NCBI GenBank assembly: GCA_937872085.1
Contig: CALMQK010000008.1
Coordinates: forward strand, 1-5,076
Source of the DNA: an uncultured euryarchaeote
GTDB taxonomy: Archaea > Thermoplasmatota > Thermoplasmata > UBA10834
DNA: 5,076 nucleotides
Direction: 5' to 3'
The position numbers and the translations under genes were made by a program. The notes under the pieces were generated by a model. It was not told the DNA's origin. It saw only the letters and a program-made list of their open reading frames with translations, and did not search any database. Below are positions 1 to 5,076 of the stretch, piece after piece (position 1 is the first letter of the stretch; the number at the start of each line of letters is the position of its first letter).

Positions 1-137
1 AGAGCTACGAACCAACTTGTGACCACGTGGAAGTAGCTGATCTTCATCTTGCGTACCTGGTAGGCCGCGTACGCCACGAGGACGAGCCCAACGGCCGCAG
101 GGAGTATTCGAAACGCTAGATCTGTTTGATCCACCAT
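1..137 (-). CDS. partial small membrane protein, unidentified (N-terminal 45 codons)
   Basis: An open frame starts at the ATG at 137 and runs off the left edge without a stop. It begins MVDQTDLAFRILPAAVGLVL and continues VAYAAYQVRKMKISYFHVV to a hydrophobic TSWFVAL at the edge. Residues ~8-27 form a convincing transmembrane helix; the basic stretch QVRKMK follows, and a second hydrophobic segment begins at ~33. By the positive-inside rule the N-terminus would be outside and this loop in the cytosol. GGTGG lies 3 nt before the ATG and may serve as a ribosome-binding site. The frame stays open upstream to a GTG at 218, which would add 27 residues (LWSGFGKVLDLTKD...), but that stretch is not membrane-like and has no well-spaced site. 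The layout resembles small archaeal multi-helix membrane proteins of unknown function, but I do not recognise the family. No link to amino-acid synthesis is evident. Confidence 0.55.
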   Translation of the reverse strand, partial: MVDQTDLAFRILPAAVGLVLVAYAAYQVRKMKISYFHVVTSWFVA

Positions 138-154
138 TGACCACCGAAGTGCGG

Positions 155-159
155 TTATA
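155..159 (-). promoter_or_regulatory. possible TATA box before the partial membrane-protein gene
   Basis: TATAA on the minus strand in the ~90-nt gap after ilvD, centred 20 nt before the ATG at 137. Usual archaeal spacing (~25 nt from TATA centre to start site) would put the transcript start slightly inside the frame, so the fit is poor. The rest of the gap (160-227) holds no clear terminator: only a 4-bp CCCG/CGGG inverted repeat without a T-run. Confidence 0.2.
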
Positions 160-227
160 CTGCATCCAAGGCAATCCTTTGTGAGGTCAAGAACCTTTCC
201 GAACCCGGACCAGAGCACGGGGCTGGG

Positions 228-1895
228 TTACCCTAAGATCGCGCCACAGCTGGCGGATCCCACCTGTTCCCTATACCTTCTGAGGTAGCCCGTCGTCTTC
301 GTCCCAGGGATCTTCCTGTCGCGAAGGCGCGCTTTGACCTCCTTCTGCGAGAGGAGCACCTCGATCTCCCTTGAGTCCAGGTCGATCCTGACGATGTCCT
401 TGTCCCTGATCGCCGCGAGGGCGCCTCCGACATACGCTTCCGGGCACACGTGGCCTATCGACAGCCCCCTCGTGCCTCCTGAGAACCTGCCGTCGGTGAT
501 GAGCGCCACTGATTCGATCAGCCCCATGCCTGCGATTATCGCCGTCAGGCTCAGCATTTCCGGCATTCCAGGTGCGCCCTTCGGCCCTTGGTACCTGACC
601 ACGACCGCATCTCCGGGCTTGATTCTCCCTTCGAGCGTGGCGTCGGTCGCTTCCCTTTCCGAGTCGAAGACCCTGGCCGGTCCCTCGAACTTGCGCATCG
701 ATGAGAGTACGGCGGACTGCTTCACGACGCAGCCCTCCTCTGCCAGGTTCCCCCAGAGTATGCAGATGCCTCCCTCCTCGTGGTACGCTCTGTCCAGCCC
801 GCGCACGACCTGCGGATCCTTGACCTTCGCGGCCTTCGCCACATCGAGGATGCTCCTGCCCTCGACCGTCCTCGCGTCCTTCAGCTTCGGAGCGAGTCTG
901 GAGAGAACCGCGGGAATGCCCCCCGCCGCATCGAGATCTATCATGAAATGCTCACCGCCGGGCTTCAGTGCCACGATGTGTTTCGTGTCCTTCGATATCT
1001 TGTCGAACAGGTCCAGCTCAAGATCGATGTCGAACTCCTTCGCGATGGCGATCAGATGCAGGCAGGTGTTCGTCGAGCCGCCTATCGCGTTGTCCACCCT
1101 CACTGCGTTCTCGAAACTTGCCTTCGTGACGAAATCCCTGGGCTTCCGTCCATCCAATGCGACCTCGACCGCGAGCACCCCTGTCTTCCGGGCGATCTCC
1201 AGTTTCTCCTTGGAGATCGCATGCGATGTCGCGCAGCCCTCCAGGCTCAGTCCCATGGCCTCTGTCAAACACGCCATCGTATTGGCAGTGAACAGGCCTG
1301 AGCACGATCCAGGCCCAGGGCACGCCCTCTTCTCGATCTCCAGGAAATCGGCGTCCGTGATCTTGCCAGCCTTGAGTTCTCCCACGGCTTCGAATATCGA
1401 GATGACATCCAGCCTCTTGTCCCGATAGATGCCAGGTACCATCGGCCCACCCGTAAGGATGACCGCGGGTATGTTGACCCTGCCGCACGCCATCAGCATC
1501 CCCGGAGTGATCTTGTCGCAGTTCGTGATGCCAACCCAGCCATCCGCGACATGCGCTTCAACCATCGATTCCACGGTGTCCGCGACGATCTCCCGGGACG
1601 GCAGGGAGTACCTCATCCCCTCCAGGCCCATCGCGATGCCGTCGCAGATGCCCGGGACGCCGAACTCATAGGCCGTCCCACCGGCCTGCTGGATACCTTT
1701 CTTGACTTCCTCCGCGAGCTTGTTGAGATGCATGTGGCCCGGGACGATGGTGCTGAACGAGTTCGCGACCGCGATCATGGGCTTCTCGAAATCCTCGTCC
1801 TTCATGCCCAGCGCTCGCAAGAGCCCTCTAGCAGGCGCCCTGGCCATGCCCTTCTTCATGGAGTCACTCCTGAGCGCGACCTTACGTTGCACCAT
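228..1895 (-). CDS. ilvD: dihydroxy-acid dehydratase
   Basis: Fe-S/Mg2+ enzyme that dehydrates 2,3-dihydroxy-3-methylvalerate and 2,3-dihydroxyisovalerate to the 2-keto acids for isoleucine, valine and leucine; cytosolic. 555 residues from the ATG at 1895, typical of IlvD/Edd family DHADs. Visible motifs: LRSDSMKKG (8-16), AVANSFSTIVPGHMHL (42-57), ICDGIAMG with C84/D85, NCDKITPG with C126/K128 (the lysine is carbamylated in known structures), CPGPGSCSG with C198, GMPEML with E446, and TDGRFSGG with catalytic Ser472. The position that is Cys in many [2Fe-2S] DHADs is Gly53, as in E. coli IlvD; this hints at an E. coli-like cluster but is not proof. The C-terminus reads SASCGAILG, with Cys550 where Lys or Arg is more usual. 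An upstream in-frame GTG (1904) would add three residues, but it lies inside the GGTGA site and has no ribosome-binding site of its own. The gene begins 1 nt after the lysC stop and is probably its operon partner. Confidence 0.95.
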   Translation of the reverse strand: MVQRKVALRSDSMKKGMARAPARGLLRALGMKDEDFEKPMIAVANSFSTIVPGHMHLNKLAEEVKKGIQQAGGTAYEFGVPGICDGIAMGLEGMRYSLPSREIVADTVESMVEAHVADGWVGITNCDKITPGMLMACGRVNIPAVILTGGPMVPGIYRDKRLDVISIFEAVGELKAGKITDADFLEIEKRACPGPGSCSGLFTANTMACLTEAMGLSLEGCATSHAISKEKLEIARKTGVLAVEVALDGRKPRDFVTKASFENAVRVDNAIGGSTNTCLHLIAIAKEFDIDLELDLFDKISKDTKHIVALKPGGEHFMIDLDAAGGIPAVLSRLAPKLKDARTVEGRSILDVAKAAKVKDPQVVRGLDRAYHEEGGICILWGNLAEEGCVVKQSAVLSSMRKFEGPARVFDSEREATDATLEGRIKPGDAVVVRYQGPKGAPGMPEMLSLTAIIAGMGLIESVALITDGRFSGGTRGLSIGHVCPEAYVGGALAAIRDKDIVRIDLDSREIEVLLSQKEVKARLRDRKIPGTKTTGYLRRYREQVGSASCGAILG

Positions 1896-1896
1896 C

Positions 1897-3300
1897 TCAT
1901 TCACCAGGGTTGAAATCGTCGTGCAAAGCCTCGATCGCCTTCTTGCCGTCTTCCTTGTCGATTATGAACGATATGTTGAGTTCTGAGGAGCCCTGCGCTA
2001 TCGCTCTGATGTTGATGTCGTTCTTGGCCATGGTCCCGAAAACGCGGGCCGCGACCCCAGGGGTCCCTCTCATCCCGGCCCCGACGACAGCGACTATGCT
2101 GAGCCCGCCCTCGACCGATACCTCTCTGACTTGTTTGGATCCCAGCATCGATAGCTCAAGCGCATTCTGCGCCTTCGTCCCGCTTCCCTTCGGGATTGCA
2201 AGAGTGATGCTCTCCTCGGAGGAGCTTTGGGAGATCATCAGGACGTCGATGTCCTCGTCGGTCAATATCTGCAGTACCTTCGCGGCCAAGCGCGGGGTCC
2301 CGACCATGCTCGCACCGCTCACGGTGATGAGGCTGACATCGTTGATGTTCGTGATGGCCTTCACGACGTTGCCGGCCTTCACCTTGACCTCCGTCACGAT
2401 GTACGTGCCTGGTCCGTCCGGGTCCTTCAGGCTCTTCACCCTGAAGGGGAGCTGATATCTCGCGGCGCATTCGAGCGCCTTCGGATGGACCACCTCCGCT
2501 CCGAAATGGGCCAGCTCCATCGCTTCCGCGAAGGAGATCGTCCCGATCATCTTCGCCGACTTCACTATCTTCGGGTTCGCCGTCATGATGCCGTCGACGT
2601 CCTTCCAGACCCAGACCTCATCGGCCTTGAGACCGGCACCGATGATCGATGCCGTGTAATCCGAACCTCCGCGGCCAAGGGTCGTCTGGACACCATCCTG
2701 GGTCGACGCGATGAACCCACCCACCACGGGTATGATCCCGTCCTCCACCATGGCCGCAAGCGCCTGTCGGACCTGGAGAGTGGTGACGTTCATGAGCGGG
2801 TTCGCCTCGCCGTAGTGATCGTCGGTGACTATGCCCGCTTCGCCCCCAGTGAGCGCCCGGGACTTCATGCCGAGGTCCTCGATGACTCCGTGCAGGATCG
2901 GCGTCGAGAGCTTCTCCCCGTATCCGAGGACGAAATCCTTTGACCTCGGCGTGAGCTCCCCGATGTGGGCGATGCCCAGCAGTATGTTCCGGAGTTCGTC
3001 CCCTCGTGCGTTAACGATCTCCATCGCATGCTTGAGTATCCGTTCGTCCATGATGGCCGATTCGGCTGTCTTCTTGTGCTTCAACATCAAGGAGTCCATG
3101 AACTCGCGGACGCTCTCTTTCTGGCCGTGGCTCGCCTTCTTGGCTATCTCCGCAAGTGAATCCGTGACTCCGTACATCGCGGATGTCACGACTACCATGC
3201 GGTGGCCCTCCTTGTGGAACTTCCGGATGATGGTCCCGACCTTCCTGACCTTGTCGCCGTCCGCGACGCTGACCCCGCCGAACTTCATCACGATCTTCAT
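1897..3300 (-). CDS. lysC: aspartate kinase with two C-terminal ACT domains
   Basis: ATP-dependent phosphorylation of L-aspartate to 4-phospho-L-aspartate, the entry step for threonine, isoleucine, methionine and lysine; cytosolic. From the ATG at 3300 the protein has 467 residues, normal for archaeal and HOM3/ThrA-like kinases. The amino-acid kinase domain (~1-300) shows MKFGGVSV (5-12), LTPRSKDFVLGYGEKLS (116-132), TTLGRGGSDYTAS (206-218), WVWKDVDGIMTANPKIV (230-246) and VHPKALECA (271-279). Tandem ACT domains follow: ITVSGASMVGTPRLAAKV with ISQSSSEESITLAIP (~325-370), and VAVVGAGMRGTPGVAARVF with IAQGSSELNISFII (~403-447). This architecture usually gives end-product (threonine or lysine) inhibition. 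The position normally Thr in KFGGTSV is Val9. An in-frame TTG at 3330 would add ten residues, but the family begins at MKIVMKFGG and AGGA lies 9 nt before this ATG. The symbol lysC is generic; which product inhibits it cannot be read here. Confidence 0.95.
   Translation of the reverse strand: MKIVMKFGGVSVADGDKVRKVGTIIRKFHKEGHRMVVVTSAMYGVTDSLAEIAKKASHGQKESVREFMDSLMLKHKKTAESAIMDERILKHAMEIVNARGDELRNILLGIAHIGELTPRSKDFVLGYGEKLSTPILHGVIEDLGMKSRALTGGEAGIVTDDHYGEANPLMNVTTLQVRQALAAMVEDGIIPVVGGFIASTQDGVQTTLGRGGSDYTASIIGAGLKADEVWVWKDVDGIMTANPKIVKSAKMIGTISFAEAMELAHFGAEVVHPKALECAARYQLPFRVKSLKDPDGPGTYIVTEVKVKAGNVVKAITNINDVSLITVSGASMVGTPRLAAKVLQILTDEDIDVLMISQSSSEESITLAIPKGSGTKAQNALELSMLGSKQVREVSVEGGLSIVAVVGAGMRGTPGVAARVFGTMAKNDINIRAIAQGSSELNISFIIDKEDGKKAIEALHDDFNPGE
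1901..1905 (-). promoter_or_regulatory. Shine-Dalgarno site for ilvD inside the end of lysC
   Basis: GGTGA on the minus strand spans the penultimate and last sense codons of lysC (Gly-Glu) and sits 5 nt before the ATG at 1895. It is a typical archaeal site. It overlaps the alternative GTG start at 1904, which argues that the GTG is part of the ribosome-binding site rather than the start codon. Confidence 0.7.
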
Positions 3301-3309
3301 GGTTGGACA

Positions 3310-3313
3310 TCCT
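3310..3313 (-). promoter_or_regulatory. weak Shine-Dalgarno site for lysC
   Basis: AGGA on the minus strand, 9 nt before the ATG at 3300, within the hom-lysC gap. It is a short match, but it favours the ATG at 3300 over the in-frame TTG at 3330, as does the family's usual N-terminus. Confidence 0.45.
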
Positions 3314-3328
3314 GAATCGAAGCCCGGC

Positions 3329-3335
3329 AAAAATA
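3329..3335 (-). promoter_or_regulatory. TATTTTT element in hom-lysC gap (possible internal TATA box or U-run)
   Basis: Directly after the hom stop codon the minus strand reads TATTTTT, an AT-rich patch in otherwise GC-rich sequence. Its centre is ~32 nt before the lysC ATG. An archaeal TATA box there would place transcription start a few nucleotides before the ATG. The same T5 run could instead act as a weak archaeal termination signal for the thrC-hom transcript. No purine-rich BRE is obvious just upstream, so both readings are tentative. Confidence 0.25.
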
Positions 3336-3336
3336 G

Positions 3337-4353
3337 CTATCGGGCGAACGACCTCCTTATCTCTATCAGGTCGCGGAGGACTGCGCTCGCAGTCTCCTTC
3401 CCGCCGGCTCCCTTACCCACCAGCGTGATCTCGCCAGCGGGGTATGTGTCGAACAGTATGGCGTTGAACGTCCCGCTCACGTTGAGCGGATGGGCAGCGT
3501 CTATCTCCTGCGGGGACACCTTGGCCTTCTTGTCGACGTTGCCTATCAGTTTGATGACCTTCCCCTTCGCCTTGGCAGCCTCGATGTCCTTCTTCGAGAC
3601 CCCAGTGATCCCGGTTATGTCCAGGTCGTTGATCGAAAGGCTCGTGCCGAGCACGTAGTTCGATGTGATGACGAGCTTGCAGGCGGTATCGAACCCGCCG
3701 ATGTCATATGTCGGGTCGGCCTCTGCGTAACCTAGCTTCTGAGCTTCGGCAAGGGCGTCCTTCATCTCCGCTCCCTGCGTGGACATCTTGCTCAGGATGA
3801 AGTTGGAAGTGCCGTTCAGAATTCCACTAATGGACCGTATCCTGCTCCCTTCGAGGCACTTTTTTGCGAAATCGAGTACCGGCGTGCCGCCGCCGACCGT
3901 TCCGCTGAACTTGAACACGACCTCGTTGTGGTGAGCTAGCTCCATCAATGCAGGCATGGCGAGCGCGAGAGGTCCCTTGTTCGTGCATATGACATGCCTC
4001 CCTTCCTTCATGGCAGCGCGTATGTGGCTGATGCCTGGCTCGCCCCTGGTGAGTTCCGTCGGCGTGCTCTCGACCACGACCTCACATTCCAGTTCTTTGA
4101 TGACATCCAATGCGGATTTGCCTTCGAGGTAGGTGTCCCGTCCGAGGCCTTCCAATGTCCCCAGCTTCTTCTTGGACCCCAGTGCCTTCTGGACGTCGAG
4201 CCCTTCCGGCGATACGGCCGCGCCGTGCCGATCGACGACCCCGACGATCTTAGGCCTCAGACCGAAGTCATGGTCGAGCATGCCTGCCTCCTCGTTGATG
4301 AGCTCGGCAAAGCTCTGTCCCACGACCCCGAAACCGACAAGAAGCACCCTCAT
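3337..4353 (-). CDS. hom: homoserine dehydrogenase (no ACT domain)
   Basis: NAD(P)H-dependent reduction of L-aspartate 4-semialdehyde to L-homoserine, the branch step toward threonine and methionine; cytosolic. The 338-residue protein opens with a Rossmann nucleotide loop GFGVVG (residues 7-12), and D41-R42 lie at the end of strand 2, where cofactor preference is set. TNKGPLAL (124-131) carries the conserved Lys126. The catalytic domain shows SGTVGGGTPVLDF (150-162), GILNGTSNFIL (177-187) and EADPTYDIGGFDTACKL (211-227), the last holding the conserved acidic residues and Lys226. It ends at VGKGAGGKETASAVLRDL (312-329) plus a few residues. There is no C-terminal ACT domain, unlike ~430-residue bacterial Hom, so direct threonine inhibition through an ACT domain is not expected. 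The ATG immediately follows the thrC stop and has a strong GGAGG site. In ThrA-type fusions the kinase comes first; here hom precedes the kinase gene and is separate. Confidence 0.95.
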   Translation of the reverse strand: MRVLLVGFGVVGQSFAELINEEAGMLDHDFGLRPKIVGVVDRHGAAVSPEGLDVQKALGSKKKLGTLEGLGRDTYLEGKSALDVIKELECEVVVESTPTELTRGEPGISHIRAAMKEGRHVICTNKGPLALAMPALMELAHHNEVVFKFSGTVGGGTPVLDFAKKCLEGSRIRSISGILNGTSNFILSKMSTQGAEMKDALAEAQKLGYAEADPTYDIGGFDTACKLVITSNYVLGTSLSINDLDITGITGVSKKDIEAAKAKGKVIKLIGNVDKKAKVSPQEIDAAHPLNVSGTFNAILFDTYPAGEITLVGKGAGGKETASAVLRDLIEIRRSFAR

Positions 4354-5076
4354 TCAGCTGGCCTCCAGGAGTTCCTTGAGGGCGTCCAATGTGGCCTCGA
4401 TGACCTTGGGCTTGGAGCTCTGAGTGACTGCGACATCAGGGTCCTTCAGGCCATGGCCGGTGGAGACGCAGACGATTTCCGACGATTTGTCGACGAGCCC
4501 TTCCTCCAGGTCCTTGATCAGGCCGGCCAGAGCCGCCGCACCTGCGGGCTCCGCGAATACTCCCTCATGCCTGGCGAGGGCCTTCTGGGCTTCGAGTATC
4601 TCCTTGTCCGAGACGGACCTCGCGCCGCCTCCGGATTCTTTGAGGGCCCGCACCGTCTTCTTCCAGTTCGCGGGGTTGCCTATCCGGATCGCCGTCGCGA
4701 CGGTGTCCGGTTTCGGGACAGGCGTGAGTTCGGACGAGCCAGTGGCGAACATGTGCGCGACCGGCGCCGCACCTTCCGCCTGTATTCCCCGTATGATCGG
4801 ATGACCTGCGGCTAGGCCCATGGACTCGTACTCGGCGAACCCTTTCCAATATGCAGCCGAGTTGCCGCCGTTACCCACTGGGATGTAGAGATGCTCGGGC
4901 GCCTTCCCGCCCAGCTGGTCGCAGACCTCATACGCCGCGGTCTTCTGCCCCTCGATCCTGAAGGGGTTCACGGAGTTGAGCACATACATCCCGAGTGCTG
5001 CTGATGATTTCATGACCATGTCAAGCGCCTGATCGAAGTTGCCTTTCACCGAGACGACCAGTGCGCCGTGCATCAT
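4354..5076 (-). CDS. thrC: threonine synthase, C-terminal part (5' end outside window)
   Basis: A PLP-dependent enzyme that converts O-phospho-L-homoserine to L-threonine and phosphate in the cytosol, the last step of threonine synthesis. About 240 residues are visible; the family is usually ~400, so the N-terminal part, including the PLP lysine motif (SFKDR-like), lies beyond base 5076. The Met-Met at the edge is internal, not a start: it leads straight into GALVVSVKGNFDQALD, a mid-protein ThrC segment. Other visible marks are NSVNPFRIEGQKTAAYE (visible residues 34-50), the glycine-rich phosphate-binding loop IPVGNGGNSAAYWKGF (65-80), ATAIRIGNPANW (127-138), the EPAGAAALAGL helix (176-186) and STGHGLKDPD (205-214) near the PLP ring. 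The loop reads GNGGN where GNAGN is more usual, a mild change. The TGA stop abuts the hom ATG, so the two are probably co-transcribed and coupled. Family assignment is firm; the missing N-terminus leaves catalytic completeness unverified. Confidence 0.95.
   Translation of the reverse strand: MMHGALVVSVKGNFDQALDMVMKSSAALGMYVLNSVNPFRIEGQKTAAYEVCDQLGGKAPEHLYIPVGNGGNSAAYWKGFAEYESMGLAAGHPIIRGIQAEGAAPVAHMFATGSSELTPVPKPDTVATAIRIGNPANWKKTVRALKESGGGARSVSDKEILEAQKALARHEGVFAEPAGAAALAGLIKDLEEGLVDKSSEIVCVSTGHGLKDPDVAVTQSSKPKVIEATLDALKELLEAS
4362..4366 (-). promoter_or_regulatory. Shine-Dalgarno site for hom
   Basis: GGAGG on the minus strand, 8 nt before the hom ATG and inside the last codons of thrC (LLEAS). 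It is a full match to the usual anti-SD core. Together with the TGA-ATG junction it fixes the hom start and suggests translational coupling with thrC. Confidence 0.8.

Noticed and set aside
160..227. Possible rho-independent-style terminator or tRNA T-arm (GGGTTCGGA) after ilvD
   Set aside because: The only inverted repeat is a 4-bp CCCG/CGGG stem with a 10-nt loop and no T-run. The GGTTCG resemblance has no matching acceptor, D or anticodon arms.
334..1428. 364-codon open frame on the plus strand opposite ilvD
   Set aside because: It runs antisense through a well-conserved DHAD gene, has no recognisable motif, and is explained by GC-rich codon bias. Its protein is Ser/Pro/Thr-rich, typical of a shadow frame.
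3301..3336. Riboswitch, T-box or leader-peptide attenuator before lysC
   Set aside because: 36 nt is too short for a lysine riboswitch or T-box, and no run of Thr or Ile codons or paired hairpins is present. Any leader of the operon lies upstream of base 5076.
2825..3658. 277-codon plus-strand frame spanning the lysC/hom junction, and a similar one at 3994-4815 spanning hom/thrC
   Set aside because: Both cross real gene boundaries antisense to conserved enzymes and show no domain; they are shadow frames.
1..5076. Mobile element, CRISPR array, defence or other new multi-gene system
   Set aside because: The sequence is filled by four recognisable biosynthetic enzymes and one partial membrane-protein gene. 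I see no direct repeats, terminal inverted repeats, integrase-like frames or compositional break.
5074..5076. Treating the ATG at the right edge as the thrC start
   Set aside because: The following residues (GALVVSVKGNFDQ) match the middle of threonine synthase, and the PLP-lysine region is missing. The gene is truncated by the window, not starting there.

Overview
The window reads as a compact, GC-rich archaeal chromosome segment in which every convincing gene lies on the minus strand. Transcription therefore runs from base 5076 down to base 1. Three things suggest an archaeon, possibly a Thermoplasmatota-like lineage: a monofunctional homoserine dehydrogenase without an ACT domain, an archaeal-style aspartate kinase, and GGTGA/GGAGG ribosome-binding sites. 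This placement is inference from protein style, because no marker gene is present.

Layout in the direction of transcription: (1) 5076-4354, the C-terminal ~240 residues of threonine synthase (thrC), cut by the window edge. (2) 4353-3337, homoserine dehydrogenase (hom), whose ATG directly follows the thrC stop codon. (3) 3300-1897, aspartate kinase (lysC) with two C-terminal ACT domains, 36 nt after hom. (4) 1895-228, dihydroxy-acid dehydratase (ilvD), starting 1 nt after the lysC stop. (5) A gap of about 90 nt. (6) 137-1, the first 45 codons of an unidentified small membrane protein that runs off the left edge.

The four enzymes form a functional set. LysC commits aspartate to the aspartate family, Hom makes homoserine, and ThrC makes threonine from phosphohomoserine. 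Threonine feeds isoleucine synthesis, where IlvD acts (IlvD also serves valine and leucine). Aspartate-semialdehyde dehydrogenase, homoserine kinase, threonine deaminase and acetohydroxyacid synthase are not in the window. The zero- to one-base junctions and the SD motifs inside upstream genes point to one polycistronic, translationally coupled operon. The one real break is the 36-nt hom-lysC gap with a T5 run.

I see no mobile element, CRISPR array, tRNA, rRNA or defence-like system. This is mainly a housekeeping biosynthetic region. The points worth a second look are modest: start-site choices, active-site variations, the hom-lysC gap and the partial membrane protein.
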